Shown: one piece after another, positions 15,801 through 24,491 of the stretch
How the letters are laid out: each line of letters opens with the position of its first letter
Numbering within the stretch: the stretch's first letter is position 1
Source of the DNA: Gemmatimonadales bacterium
GTDB lineage: Bacteria; Krumholzibacteriota; Krumholzibacteriia; LZORAL124-64-63
Assembly: GCA_019038745.1 (NCBI GenBank)
Contig: JAHOYV010000032.1
Coordinates: 51,796 to 115,795 of the forward strand
Direction: 5' to 3'
Length of the DNA stretch: 64,000 bases
The notes under the pieces: generated by a model
The model's input: the letters and a program-made list of their open reading frames with translations, nothing else
Told to the model about the DNA's origin: nothing
The model's database searches: none
Translations under genes and position numbers: made by a program

Positions 15801-16621
15801 CTTCAGAATTGCTGGAGAAAAAGCGCTCGATCATCTCCTCCCTGGGGCCGATCAACCACCTGTCCCTGGAAGAATACGAATCCAAGAAGGAGCGCCTGGA
15901 TTTCCTGGAAGGCCAGCGGGATGACGTTGAGAAGGCTCGTGACGACCTGGTCAAGGCCATCACCGAGATCAACCAGACCGCCCGTAAACGATTCCTTCAG
16001 ACCTTCGAAGACGTACGGCGCAACTACATCGCCGTCTTTAAAACCCTGTTCAAGGGTGGACGAGCGGATTTGAGACTGATAAATACCGATGATCCGCTGG
16101 AGAGCAATCTGCACGTGACGGCTCAGCCCACCGGAAAGGTGATCGACACGGTATCCCTTCTTTCGGGCGGAGAGCGTTGTCTGACTGCGTTGTCGCTTTT
16201 GTTCGCTGTTTATCTAGTCAAGCCCTCGCCGTTCTGTGTTTTGGACGAGGCCGATGCCCCGTTGGATGACTCGAACATCGAACGCTTTGTCGGCATGCTG
16301 CGGGAATTCAGTCGCAGCACGCAGTTCCTGGTCATCACCCACAACAAGCTGACCATGGAGACGGCCAACCATCTTTATGGTGTAACCATGATGGAGCCCG
16401 GCTGCAGCAGTATCGTCTCGGTTACCTTCCGTGATGTGGCCGCTTCCCAGTCCGACCGCGAGCTTACCAACGCCATTGCCAACAAGCGCAGCGAGGTGGA
16501 TCAGAAGGAGATCCAGCTTGGCGAAACCAAAATCGAGGCGGAAGTCGTACCCGAAGTGATACCTGAAGCCGAAGTCGATGCCGAGACTGTGGATGATGAC
16601 CGGATGGAGGCAACGGAGTGA
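12857..16621 (+). CDS. smc: Chromosome partition protein SMC
   Basis: 1254 aa, within the normal bacterial SMC size range. Walker A GPNGCGKSN is at residues about 32-40, and ALRWVLGEQSAKTLRGGKM-like sequence follows. Two long coiled-coil arms flank a hinge near residues 505-675 (ending SDGSISGGRARQEA). The C-terminal ABC signature LSGGERCLTALSLLFA and Walker B FCVLDEADAPLDD complete the head. An acidic tail of about 40 residues rich in Glu and Val follows the head, which is longer than usual. The protein organises and compacts the chromosome with ScpA/ScpB. Start is GTG at 12857. The stop overlaps the ftsY GTG. Confidence 0.97.
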   Translation: MKLNSIEIQGFKSFVDRTRLEFDQGITAILGPNGCGKSNVVDAIRWVLGEQSAKTLRGGKMDDVIFKGTTKRRPVGMAEVTLTFSNDDHFLPIDFDEVAIKRKVTRDGGSDYFLNGSPCRLKDLRDLFYDSGVNNTSYSIIEESMIKQILNENNTELRTLLEEGSGITKYKARRKETQRKLDRTQNDLIRLYDIIEEIGREVRSLQRQVGKARRHQNLFKEIRTLDLLLAGRQHTEMANQEKAANERLEEFRTQAEVGVGELAELQAKIEAGRPQMDEREAERRQLEEALVAFEEELQEIERQVLVLQHRIEEHQRRNENNRGTIQETEDRQKEIEGQIQRMEGHLLTIEEELASSGIMLEERLESLQILEARLGSDRSSLDDATRHNLEFIENDASQRSKMREVQVKQENRRERMTILAEDRGLILEKGEAAGRELTGLQERRRERTEHRNALLQELAGIEKTETELEVESVGLQENVSALRAKLEAARSTCDLLQKLHNDYEGYGQGAREILKRHGSQERIQGGLADLLHVPQEDTLALETLLLDTLDAVVVDGIDSALDLVGELRHQEIGQARFLCGSGFDVDEVSVVEIPTRGRLARDVVSGPGLEIPALRNLLSRSVIFAEDDEAVAAAKAYTGPGILICLSLSGLLVSSDGSISGGRARQEAASTDLLGRKEKLDKLGTEISRTEDKLTAGQEQLATLRSRREELRESLIGGRSRLNGMDKELADLMVESAQLEDRRDSAGVRAREMETERVRLHEELEGLSGEEEQMTDLLSESGRQRQDSTTRREDLRQRVIEAEMTRDEARAQAEEFRLTHQRRESQKRETETALTHLKENVAELFTRRERLSQEIEVGQESMAALSEELVAKRELLGKSMEEREVRRQVVRAAAEGIQLLHDETDQWHQRVQAIEKQRGGFREQAHEAETTLATLEIRVNNLEERIEEQHKGSFLDLIATVDKEDLPKELEMDGDVFQISQASELLEKKRSIISSLGPINHLSLEEYESKKERLDFLEGQRDDVEKARDDLVKAITEINQTARKRFLQTFEDVRRNYIAVFKTLFKGGRADLRLINTDDPLESNLHVTAQPTGKVIDTVSLLSGGERCLTALSLLFAVYLVKPSPFCVLDEADAPLDDSNIERFVGMLREFSRSTQFLVITHNKLTMETANHLYGVTMMEPGCSSIVSVTFRDVAASQSDRELTNAIANKRSEVDQKEIQLGETKIEAEVVPEVIPEAEVDAETVDDDRMEATE

Positions 16622-17709
16622 TCAAGGATGCCCTGGGGCGGTTTAGACAGGGTCTGAAAAAGACTCGGGACAGTTTTGTGGGCCGCCTGACGAATATATT
16701 CGGTGGTCGGATTCGGCTGGACGAGGACACCCTGGACCAGATCGAGGAGCTGCTGATCAGTGCCGACATGGGCGTCAAATCCGCCGTGGCCATCACCCAG
16801 AATATCGAGACTCGGCTGAAGGAAGAGGGTGGTGAAGCTTCTCTGGAATCGGTCCTGCAGGTAATCCGGGGCGATGTGAGGGAGATTCTGACGTCGGCCA
16901 AATCGCGTGTTGTTCCCCTGTCCTGGGATTTCGAGGAAGAAGGGGCGAGCAAAAAGAAGGCCGGGAAAAAAGGCAAGAAGAAGGGAAAGCACCAATCCTC
17001 CCCAACGGCTCCCGGGGGATCCCCGAACGGGTCACCGGATCAAGCGGCCCCGTCCTCCGATCTGCGTGTCATTTTCGTTGTTGGTGTTAACGGAACAGGC
17101 AAGACCACAAGTATCGCCAAACTGGCTTTTCTGCTGAAGGAACAGGGTCAGAAAATATTGCTCGCGGCCGCCGACACTTTTCGTGCCGCTGCTGTGGATC
17201 AACTGGAGATCTGGGCGGACCGGGTAGGTGTGGATTGCGTGCGACAGGGCCCGGGCGCCGATCCCGCCGCTGTGGTTTTCGACGCCATCGGAGCTGCCGA
17301 GGCCCGGGGCATGGATATTGTGATCGTCGACACCGCCGGCCGGCTGCACACCAAAACCAACCTGATGGACGAATTGGGCAAAGTGGCCCGGGTCATCCGC
17401 CGCAAAACAGGACGAAATCCGGAAACCCTGCTGGTCATTGACGGCACCACCGGTCAAAACGGACTTTCCCAGGCCAAGGTTTTCGCCGAGACGATTCCAG
17501 TGCAGGGCCTGATCCTGACCAAACTGGACGGAACCTCCAAGGGTGGGATCGTGGTAGCTATTGCCGAAACCCTGGGCCTGCCCGTAGAATACATCGGAAT
17601 AGGCGAGAGAGCCGAGGACTTGGCAGTATTCGACGCCGACAACTTTGTGGATGCCTTGTTTGCCGAATGGAGCGATGACGATCAGGAGGGCGAGCTGCCC
17701 CAGGGGTAG
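16618..17709 (+). CDS. ftsY: Signal recognition particle receptor FtsY with lysine-rich N-G linker insertion
   Basis: 363 aa GTPase that receives SRP-ribosome complexes at the membrane. The N domain is at residues 1-100. The G domain has P-loop GVNGTGKTT (156-164), the DTFRAAAVDQL box, DTAGR, TKLDG and the C-terminal IGIGERAEDLAVFD motif. Between N and G, residues about 104-148 form a hydrophilic insertion with a KKKAGKKGKKKGK run and a Ser/Pro/Gly stretch. The usual acidic A domain is missing. The basic insert may contact lipid or rRNA (speculation). Start GTG at 16618 overlaps the smc stop, an smc-ftsY pairing seen in many bacteria. Confidence 0.96.
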   Translation: MIKDALGRFRQGLKKTRDSFVGRLTNIFGGRIRLDEDTLDQIEELLISADMGVKSAVAITQNIETRLKEEGGEASLESVLQVIRGDVREILTSAKSRVVPLSWDFEEEGASKKKAGKKGKKKGKHQSSPTAPGGSPNGSPDQAAPSSDLRVIFVVGVNGTGKTTSIAKLAFLLKEQGQKILLAAADTFRAAAVDQLEIWADRVGVDCVRQGPGADPAAVVFDAIGAAEARGMDIVIVDTAGRLHTKTNLMDELGKVARVIRRKTGRNPETLLVIDGTTGQNGLSQAKVFAETIPVQGLILTKLDGTSKGGIVVAIAETLGLPVEYIGIGERAEDLAVFDADNFVDALFAEWSDDDQEGELPQG

Positions 17710-17733
17710 GGCCGCCGTTTTCAGGGAGGGAAC

Positions 17734-19041
17734 GTGAGCCGCAGACGTGGGGGGAAACGCCGTCCCGGCCAAAGGGTCGAGTCGTTGTTGGACCAGATAT
17801 CCGGCAAGGCTGATCCTCCTGCCCGGGAGCGGGGCATCAACCGGTGGGTGGGGCACCGCACTCTTGATGTTCAACGCCACCAGGAACTCTTCAAAAGTCT
17901 GGTCGCGCAGGATTTCGACTTCCTGATGGGCCAAAACTTCGCTGCCGGTCAACGCACTCTGGCCGATCTCCTGCCCCAGTCGGTACTCGGCAGGGCTCAA
18001 AACGGACACGGTTGGTTCACGGACGAGTTCGGCACACCGCTCCAATTTCCCGACGCCACCTTTGAGCGCATCCTGTCCGTCCTGGAGACGATCGATCCCA
18101 ATCTGAAGGGATACCTGGTCCGGGGCCGACGGGGCCAGATGTTGACCCGGTTCGCCGAATGGCTGTTCGAGGTGATGCACACGCCGAAGGTGGAACTGGC
18201 CATCGACGGATCTCCTGTTTTCGGTGTCGAGTTTCTGGCCGAAGCGGAGGTCGATACGAGGGACTTTCTGACGGGTCTGGTTCTGGCCGGTTTCATGGAC
18301 GACTGGTCCACGCGCAAGACGGCCATGTTGCACCACAAGCGCACATTTTCAGGGATGCCGTTCCTGCTTGGCGGCGGGGAGATCTACCTGGTTGACCGGG
18401 AGCGTTTCGAACTCTGCGGTCTGCAGGAAACGGGCTCCACCGTTCTGGTTGAAGAGCAGTTGCACACGCTGAGGGATATTGGTGTTTTGGTACGGGATCC
18501 AAAGGCCCTCTATTCCTTTCCCGAACACGATCAGGCTTTTTTTCGTCGCCGACTGGGCGACGGCGTCTCCGACGATCTGGCCATGATCTGGGTCGGGGCC
18601 AAGTTCGGTTATGGGGCGATGCTCGGGGCCTTTGTCATGGACGCCATCGACACCTACGACAAGTACGTCCTGAATCTCACTTGGGGAGGCTTCGACACTC
18701 ACTTGGCGGGACTTATCCAGGAACATTTCCTGGACCGGGAGGGGGAACAGTTGGTCTGTGACCGCCACCTGCTCGACCTGATCCACTTCGCGGCCAAAAG
18801 AAACGACCCCTGCTTGAATTTGAGCTCTTCCCACCGGCGCTTTATCCAGATCGAACGCGGGGCCCGGATTCCCACCCTGCTGAACCACTGGAAATTTCTC
18901 CAAGGCCAGCCGGTCCACGATATCAAACTGGGCTTCAGCCGGATCCCCGCCCGGGAATTTTACGGGGTTGCGCGACAGCGCCTGCAAAGCATCGGTGTGG
19001 ATGTGAAAGAGGCGGAGTTCATCAAGACCCGGCAAGGTTGA
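17734..19041 (+). CDS. Unrecognised conserved-looking protein, 435 aa
   Basis: I do not recognise a family. The protein starts with a basic N-terminus (RRRGGKRRPGQR), has no signal peptide or clear membrane segment, and looks like a soluble globular protein throughout. It contains many aromatic and acidic residues, blocks such as HGWFTDEFGTPLQFPDATFE and LTWGGFDTHLAGLIQEHFLD, and several His/Asp-rich segments (DRHLLDLIHFAAKRNDP). Codon use resembles smc and ftsY. GTG start at 17734, with SD CAGGGAGG before it, 24 bases after ftsY. It is probably co-transcribed with smc and ftsY. The riboflavin operon follows after a regulated leader. Function unknown. Confidence 0.7.
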   Translation: MSRRRGGKRRPGQRVESLLDQISGKADPPARERGINRWVGHRTLDVQRHQELFKSLVAQDFDFLMGQNFAAGQRTLADLLPQSVLGRAQNGHGWFTDEFGTPLQFPDATFERILSVLETIDPNLKGYLVRGRRGQMLTRFAEWLFEVMHTPKVELAIDGSPVFGVEFLAEAEVDTRDFLTGLVLAGFMDDWSTRKTAMLHHKRTFSGMPFLLGGGEIYLVDRERFELCGLQETGSTVLVEEQLHTLRDIGVLVRDPKALYSFPEHDQAFFRRRLGDGVSDDLAMIWVGAKFGYGAMLGAFVMDAIDTYDKYVLNLTWGGFDTHLAGLIQEHFLDREGEQLVCDRHLLDLIHFAAKRNDPCLNLSSSHRRFIQIERGARIPTLLNHWKFLQGQPVHDIKLGFSRIPAREFYGVARQRLQSIGVDVKEAEFIKTRQG

Positions 19042-19072
19042 ACTTCACCGACAAGTATCGGCCGCGATCCGC

Positions 19073-19101
19073 TTGACTGGGCCCGAGTTTTCGCCTAGTT
19101 T
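19073..19101 (+). promoter_or_regulatory. Candidate promoter for the riboflavin operon
   Basis: TTGACT at 19073-19078 and TAGTTT at 19096-19101, spaced 17 bases, lie about 50 bases before the FMN riboswitch. The -35 is good and the -10 is poor. A CATAAT at 19108 is an alternative -10 without a good -35. Confidence 0.3.
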
Positions 19102-19149
19102 TTGAGTCATAATCCAATAGGCTCGGATATCAATGTCCGGGCCAGACCT

Positions 19150-19286
<137 letters not shown>

Positions 19287-19403
19287 GCGGTTCGAATGCG
19301 TCCGTGCCCTCGGTTGTGGTTTTGCCTCAGGCGTAGGCTAGACGGGTGCGTTGGCCGACCTCTCCCCTCTCGAGAATCCCCTGACTGGTAACTGGTGGCA
19401 ACC

Positions 19404-20570
19404 ATGAATTGTCAGCCACATCACGATGACGACCAGGTGTCCGTGGACCGGTGCTTCATGAACGAGGCCCTGGCTCTGGCCCGTGGCGTACCCGACCGCA
19501 CCTGGCCCAACCCTCCTGTGGGGGCTGTAGTGGTCCGGGGCGGAAAGGTCATCGGGCGGGGATCCCATCTCGGACCAGGTCAACCCCACGCCGAGCCCGT
19601 GGCCCTGGACGAGGCCGGTCCGGAGGCAAGGGGCGCCACCCTGTACGTCACTCTCGAGCCCTGCAACCATCGGGGCAGGACCGCACCCTGTGTGCCGAGA
19701 ATCTTGGCCAGCGGGATCAGCCGGGTGGTCGCGGCCATAAGGGACCCCAATCCTCTTGTGGCAGGAGGAGGGGGACGGTATCTGCGGGACCGGGGAGTCG
19801 AGGTAATTGTCGGGGTTCAGGCCGAAGAGGCCCTGGATCTGGTTTGGCCTTTCGTGGTCACGGATTGCTTCCAACGAACCTATGTCGAGTTGAAGACCGC
19901 TATCAGCCTGGACGGGAAATTTGCTCCCCTGGTCGAGGAGCGCAAGGACTCGGCACCGGTCTACCTGACCGGCAGCAAGGCCCGGCATGACGTGCATCGT
20001 CGGCGGCGACTGGTGGATCTGGTCCTGGTCGGAGAGGGCACGGTCAGAGCCGATTCACCCCGTTTGGATGGTCGTCTGGCCCGCAGCGATGCCGACGTTC
20101 CCGTTGCCGAACCCACCGCCGGCTATGTAGATTCGGACTTGAGCTGGACCGGGGGATTCAATCGAGAAAGTTACTTCGTCTTTGCCGGTGAGCAGGCCAG
20201 CGGAGTAGCTGCTCGGTCGGATATAGAGCGTGATGGCGGGCGAATCGTTTTCTGTGCGGAGGGACCCAAGGGTCTTGATCCGGCCAGCATTCTGGCCGAG
20301 GCATCAGCGCTTGGAATTTCGACGATGATGGTTGAGGGAGGACCGCGGTTGGCCTCATCTTTTTTGGCGGCGAATCTGATAGACCGATGGGTCAACTATC
20401 TTGCCCCGGTGGTCATTGGCAGGGGGATAGGCTGGCCTCAGGAAGGGTTCGGTTCGATGCTCCCCCACGGTGATTTTCACCTGACCAGAGTAAGCCGGTT
20501 CGGAAAGGATCTGATGACTATTCATGATAATCGCTCCTTCTCCAACACGTTGTCCGAGGTGATCATCTGA
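19404..20570 (+). CDS. ribD: Bifunctional diaminohydroxyphosphoribosylaminopyrimidine deaminase / 5-amino-6-(5-phosphoribosylamino)uracil reductase
   Basis: 388 aa, the usual RibD length. It performs the second and third steps of riboflavin synthesis. The N-terminal zinc deaminase has PNPPVGAVVV, the HAEP motif and PCNHRGRTAPC (both cysteines and the histidine). The C-terminal reductase (from about residue 155) has LKTAISLDGKFA and the MVEGGPRLASSFL motif. ATG 19404 is preferred; an in-frame GTG at 19395 is possible. It is the first gene of ribD-ribE-ribBA-ribH and lies directly under the FMN riboswitch. The stop overlaps ribE (TGATG). Confidence 0.96.
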   Translation: MNCQPHHDDDQVSVDRCFMNEALALARGVPDRTWPNPPVGAVVVRGGKVIGRGSHLGPGQPHAEPVALDEAGPEARGATLYVTLEPCNHRGRTAPCVPRILASGISRVVAAIRDPNPLVAGGGGRYLRDRGVEVIVGVQAEEALDLVWPFVVTDCFQRTYVELKTAISLDGKFAPLVEERKDSAPVYLTGSKARHDVHRRRRLVDLVLVGEGTVRADSPRLDGRLARSDADVPVAEPTAGYVDSDLSWTGGFNRESYFVFAGEQASGVAARSDIERDGGRIVFCAEGPKGLDPASILAEASALGISTMMVEGGPRLASSFLAANLIDRWVNYLAPVVIGRGIGWPQEGFGSMLPHGDFHLTRVSRFGKDLMTIHDNRSFSNTLSEVII

Positions 20571-21250
20571 TGTTCACGGGACTCGTCAGGGAAGTCGGCA
20601 GGTTACAGGGTGTCAGGGCCCGGGGCGGGGTGACACGACTGGATATCGAGGCACCGAAGATTTCCTCCAGCATCGGCCTGGGAGACAGTGTTGCGGTAAA
20701 CGGGATCTGTCTGACGGTGGTCCGGATCAGGAACAAGGTCTTTACGGTGGAAGCGGTGCCGGAGACATGCCGCCTGACCACCCTTGCCAAGTGGCGGTCC
20801 GGGGATCGGGTACATCTCGAACCGGCCCTGCGGGCGGGGGACCCAATGGATGGGCATCTGGTCCAGGGTCATGTGGATGGGACAGGCAAAGTGATGCGGA
20901 TCACTACTGTGGGCGGCAGCCGACTGCTCACAATCGGTCTGCCCCGGGAGTTGACGCGGTTTTTAACACCCAAGGGTTCAATTGCCGTCGACGGAGTCAG
21001 TCTGACCGTGGACGAGGGACCCTTCAAGGACCGTTTCACGGTGAGCCTGATCCCGCACACTTTGGCGGAGACGAATTTCAAACAGCTGCGGGTCGGCCGG
21101 TTGGTCAACCTGGAGTTGGATGTTCTGGTCAAGGCAGCTCAGGGCCGGGATGGGGAAGAGGCAGCAGAGGCTCGTCCGGCTACTGGCCTGACTCTGGAGC
21201 GCCTCCTGGCCAGGGGCTTCGGGCGGTTCGGCGGCTCGAAGAGGACCTGA
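20570..21250 (+). CDS. ribE: Riboflavin synthase alpha subunit
   Basis: 226 aa. It dismutates two 6,7-dimethyl-8-ribityllumazine molecules to riboflavin. The MFTGLV start is typical. Two lumazine-binding repeats are visible: GDSVAVNGICLTV with ETCRLTTLAKW in the first, and GSIAVDGVSLTVDEG with HTLAETNF in the second. GHLVQGHVDGTGKV links them. The C-terminal tail is slightly long, with Arg/Gly. It is translationally coupled to ribD. Confidence 0.96.
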   Translation: MFTGLVREVGRLQGVRARGGVTRLDIEAPKISSSIGLGDSVAVNGICLTVVRIRNKVFTVEAVPETCRLTTLAKWRSGDRVHLEPALRAGDPMDGHLVQGHVDGTGKVMRITTVGGSRLLTIGLPRELTRFLTPKGSIAVDGVSLTVDEGPFKDRFTVSLIPHTLAETNFKQLRVGRLVNLELDVLVKAAQGRDGEEAAEARPATGLTLERLLARGFGRFGGSKRT

Positions 21251-21295
21251 GGTGGATTGTCGGAGATTGCTTTTCGCTGCGTTTTCAGGGCTTTG

Positions 21296-21321
21296 CAATG
21301 ATAATGAGCAATGATAATGAT
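21296..21321 (+). repeat. Tandem CAATGATAATGA repeat upstream of ribBA
   Basis: Two 13-base copies, CAATGATAATGAG and CAATGATAATGAT, sit back to back 28 bases before the ribBA ATG. The GATAAT units resemble the hexamers of a Fur box, and GATAAT could also serve as a -10 element. The 98-base gap here is the largest inside the rib operon. Confidence 0.6.
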
Positions 21322-21348
21322 ACAGGTTAGACAACAGGGTGGAATGAC

Positions 21349-22563
21349 ATGACAGAGAAGAACCGGATCAATACAATCGAAGAGGCCTTGGCTGATCTTC
21401 GCGCAGGCAAGATCATTGTCGTGGTTGACGACGAGGACCGGGAGAATGAAGGCGATTTTATAATCGCCGCCGAGAAGGTTACTCCGCAGGCTGTGAATTT
21501 CATCGCCAAACACGGGCGGGGTCTGATCTGTTTGTCGGCAACGGGCGAGCGGTTGCAGGAGCTGGACATCCAGGCCATGGTGGCGCGGAACACGGCTTCC
21601 CTGGGTACGCGCTTCACCGTCAGCATCGACGCGGTTACCGGAGTCACTACCGGCATCAGCGCAGCCGACCGGGCACGAACCGTCCAGGTCTTCATCGACC
21701 CGGAATCCCGTCCGGGTGACCTGGCCCGACCCGGGCACATTTTTCCGTTGGAAGCCCAGGCTGGAGGTGTGCTCAAACGGGCCGGCCACACCGAAGCGGT
21801 GGTGGATCTGTGTCGTGCTGCCGGGCTCTATCCCGCTGGCCTGCTGTGCGAGATCATGGACGAGGACGGAGAGATGGCTCGGGTGCCTCGCCTCGCTCAG
21901 ATCGCCGCCGAGCACGACCTGAAACTGATCACCATCGCCGATCTGATTCGCTGGCGCCGCAACAACGAAAAGCTGGTCGTTCGCGAGGCGGAGGTGCCTC
22001 TGCCGATGGACTGGGGAATGTTCAAAATGTTCGCCTACAGTACAAGCGTGGACGCATCGACCCATGTGGCCCTGGTCATGGGGGATCCCGATCCGGCCGA
22101 TCCCGTTCTGGTCCGGGTACACAGCGAGTGCATGACGGGCGACCTCTTCCACAGTCTGCGTTGCGACTGCGGGCAGCAGATGGACGCTGCTCTAAAGGCC
22201 ATCAGCGAAGCCGGCGCGGGCGTTTTCCTGTACATGCGCCAGGAGGGTCGGGGCATCGGGCTGGTCAATAAGATGAAGGCCTACTGTCTGCAGGACCAGG
22301 GTGCGGACACGGTCGAAGCCAACGAGCAACTTGGCTTTCCCGCCGACCTGCGCGACTACGGTATCGGAGCACAGATCCTGCGTGACCTGGGTGTGCGGCG
22401 CATGAAACTAATGACCAACAACCCGCGCAAGATAGTGGGGCTTGAGAGCTATGGGTTGGAGATCACCGAGCGCGTGCCCCTTGAAATCGAACCCAATCTG
22501 AAAAACGCGAGATACCTGCAGACCAAGAAGGCCCGCATGGGCCACATGTTGGATCACCTTTAA
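21349..22563 (+). CDS. ribBA: Bifunctional 3,4-dihydroxy-2-butanone-4-phosphate synthase / GTP cyclohydrolase II
   Basis: 404 aa fusion providing both precursors of riboflavin. The N-terminal DHBP synthase (about 1-205) has [11 protein letters not shown], the HGRGLICLS block, TRFTVSIDA and GHTEAVVDL. The C-terminal GTP cyclohydrolase II has [19 protein letters not shown] with the three zinc-binding cysteines, [11 protein letters not shown] and TNNPRKI. Both sets of catalytic residues look intact. The ATG is preceded by a GGGTGG SD. Confidence 0.97.
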   Translation: MTEKNRINTIEEALADLRAGKIIVVVDDEDRENEGDFIIAAEKVTPQAVNFIAKHGRGLICLSATGERLQELDIQAMVARNTASLGTRFTVSIDAVTGVTTGISAADRARTVQVFIDPESRPGDLARPGHIFPLEAQAGGVLKRAGHTEAVVDLCRAAGLYPAGLLCEIMDEDGEMARVPRLAQIAAEHDLKLITIADLIRWRRNNEKLVVREAEVPLPMDWGMFKMFAYSTSVDASTHVALVMGDPDPADPVLVRVHSECMTGDLFHSLRCDCGQQMDAALKAISEAGAGVFLYMRQEGRGIGLVNKMKAYCLQDQGADTVEANEQLGFPADLRDYGIGAQILRDLGVRRMKLMTNNPRKIVGLESYGLEITERVPLEIEPNLKNARYLQTKKARMGHMLDHL

Positions 22564-22578
22564 GACCAGGAGATTAAG

Positions 22579-23052
22579 ATGGGTCGCAAATACGAAGGTT
22601 CATTCGATGCTGGTGGCAAGAGGATTGCCATCATCGGTAGCCGCTTCAACGACTTTTTCACCAGAGAGTTGATGGACGGGGCGCTGGACTGTCTGCACCG
22701 CCACGGGGTCGACGACAAGCAGATTGACACGGCCTGGGTGCCCGGTGGATTTGAGATCCCCATGGCCGCCAAGCGATTCGCCGGGACCGGCCGTTACGCG
22801 GCGGTCATCTGTGTAGGGTGCATTATCCAGGGGGACACTCCTCATTTCCACTACGTGTCCAGCGAGGTGACCAAAGGGATAGCCCAGGTGGCCCTTGACG
22901 CCGAAATACCTGTGGTGTACGGCATTGTAACTGCCGAGACCCTGGATCAGGCCATAGAGCGCAGCGGCACCAAGGCAGGCAACAAGGGCTTCGACGCTGC
23001 TCTGACCGCCCTGGAAATGATCGATCTGTGGGCGGAGATCGACAAGGGTTGA
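22579..23052 (+). CDS. ribH: 6,7-dimethyl-8-ribityllumazine synthase
   Basis: 157 aa, normal for RibH. It condenses the products of RibD and RibBA to lumazine and forms icosahedral or pentameric shells. The substrate-binding RFNDFFTRELMDGA, VPGGFEIP, the GCIIQGDTPHFHYV loop with the catalytic His, and the KAGNKGFDAA C-terminal motif are present. It follows ribBA after 15 bases, with an SD (ccAGGAG) before the ATG. Confidence 0.97.
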   Translation: MGRKYEGSFDAGGKRIAIIGSRFNDFFTRELMDGALDCLHRHGVDDKQIDTAWVPGGFEIPMAAKRFAGTGRYAAVICVGCIIQGDTPHFHYVSSEVTKGIAQVALDAEIPVVYGIVTAETLDQAIERSGTKAGNKGFDAALTALEMIDLWAEIDKG

Positions 23053-23112
23053 CCAGATCCGAGAGGTTCCGTTCTGGCGGTTGCAAATGCACTACAGGTG
23101 GCTTACAATTCC

Positions 23113-23150
23113 CAGGGGAAGGTTCCAGCCTTCCCCTGATTTGTTGTTGC
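23113..23150 (+). terminator. Intrinsic terminator closing the riboflavin operon
   Basis: A perfect 10-bp stem, CAGGGGAAGG (23113-23122) with CCTTCCCCTG (23129-23138), has a 6-base loop TTCCAG and is followed by ATTTGTTGTTG. It lies about 60 bases after ribH. Confidence 0.8.
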
Positions 23151-23238
23151 CTGGTTGTCGGTGCCGTTTAAGGCGCTATCAAGATGGCGTTATATTCGGC
23201 TCTAGCTGAAAATTGTTCTTTGACAGGAGAATCAAGCG

Positions 23239-23679
23239 GTGGGTAAACGCAGAAAAGGCAGGGAAATCGTCCTGCAATCATTTTATGCATCCCAGATTAG
23301 TGGAGCCTCGTTGCTCGATACGTTGGGCGACCAGCTGACCCGCCGGGAATCCGCCGACGAAACTTCCGAATTCGCTAAGGATCTTGGCAACAAGGTGTCT
23401 ATTAACGAGGCGGAGTTAAAACGTTGGTTGGGCAATCTTGTCAGCGGCAATTGGGATGTAAAGAGGCTGGGCGTCCTGGAACGATCGATATTGACGATGG
23501 GGTTGGCTGAACTGAAATACAGCCCGGATGTGCCTTACAAAGTGGCCATCAACGAGGCCCTGGAACTGACGCGCCGCTACTGCGACGAGGGGGCCGTCGG
23601 CTTCGTCAATGGTGTTCTGGATCGGGCCGCCTCACAAATGAATCCCAAGCCGACCGCCGAAGACGGGGAACCCCGGTGA
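23239..23679 (+). CDS. nusB: Transcription antitermination protein NusB
   Basis: 146 aa. NusB binds boxA RNA together with NusE for rRNA antitermination. The family pattern is visible: RRKGREIVLQSFYASQ at the N-terminus (here starting GKRRK), LERSILTMGLAELKY, VAINEALELTRRYCDE and GFVNGVLDRA. Start is GTG 23239 after a GACAGGAGAA SD. A separate promoter is likely in the preceding 90 bases; TATATT at 23191 is a possible -10, but no good -35 is seen. ribH-nusB adjacency is common in bacteria. Confidence 0.95.
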   Translation: MGKRRKGREIVLQSFYASQISGASLLDTLGDQLTRRESADETSEFAKDLGNKVSINEAELKRWLGNLVSGNWDVKRLGVLERSILTMGLAELKYSPDVPYKVAINEALELTRRYCDEGAVGFVNGVLDRAASQMNPKPTAEDGEPR

Positions 23680-24491
23680 GAGCTTCCACTCCCGACCACT
23701 GGCAACGATTCTGGGAAGAGGCCGACGGCCTGGATCTGGACGATGTTTACGGCACGGACGGACGTCTTGTGCGCGAGATTACCGGCCTGGGAGATCTGCG
23801 GGGCAAGCGTATTCTTGAGGTTGGAGCCGGAACCGGTCGGGACGCCGTCGCTTTGGCTCGGGCGGGAGCGGAGGTGCTGACCCTGGACTACGTGCCGGGG
23901 TCGCTGGGTCTGACGATCAAGGCTTCCGGTCAGGCTGGTGTTGCCGTGGCTCCGGTCTGCGGTAATGGTGAGGGCATGCCTTTTTTCGAGGGTACCTTCG
24001 ATGTGGTTTTTCACCAGGGCCTGCTCGAACACTTTCGGGACCCCCTGCCGCTGCTGCGGGAGAACATCCGTGTCCTCAAGCCCGGGGGCATACTGGTCGT
24101 GGATGTTCCTCAGCGTTGGCACTACTACACGTTGGGGAAAAAATTCCTGATCGCCATCGATCGTTGGTTCGCCGGTTGGGAAACCGAATTTTCCATCGGG
24201 GAATTGGAGGGGTTGGTTCGGGCCGAGGGTCTGGAAGTCACCAGAAGTTACGGGGACTGGATGGTACCTGGTTTGTGGTACCGGGCCCTGCGCAAAATCC
24301 TCCTGACCCGATTCGGCAAACAGTTGCCGATGCACCCGGAACCCATCCCGGCCCTGGCCCGTCTGGGCGAGGTCTGGCGTAGAGCCTTCGGCCAAACCCG
24401 CCTGTCGCTCTACACCACACCCACTATCGGCGTGCTGGCCCGCAAACCCATGGTCCTGGAGACCCAATCTACCGGGGAGGCGACACCCTGA
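23676..24491 (+). CDS. SAM-dependent methyltransferase
   Basis: 271 aa class I methyltransferase. Motif I is ILEVGAGTGRDAVALARAG (about residues 45-63). An acidic motif LTLDYVPG follows, then the FDVVFHQGLLEHFRDP and VLKPGGILVVDVPQ segments of the Methyltransf_11 type. The C-terminal half is basic and aromatic. The acceptor is unknown; the position at the head of a glycan cluster suggests a sugar, lipid carrier or quinone-like substrate. The GTG start overlaps the nusB stop (GTGA), and its own stop overlaps the following glycosyltransferase. Confidence 0.85.
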   Translation: MRASTPDHWQRFWEEADGLDLDDVYGTDGRLVREITGLGDLRGKRILEVGAGTGRDAVALARAGAEVLTLDYVPGSLGLTIKASGQAGVAVAPVCGNGEGMPFFEGTFDVVFHQGLLEHFRDPLPLLRENIRVLKPGGILVVDVPQRWHYYTLGKKFLIAIDRWFAGWETEFSIGELEGLVRAEGLEVTRSYGDWMVPGLWYRALRKILLTRFGKQLPMHPEPIPALARLGEVWRRAFGQTRLSLYTTPTIGVLARKPMVLETQSTGEATP

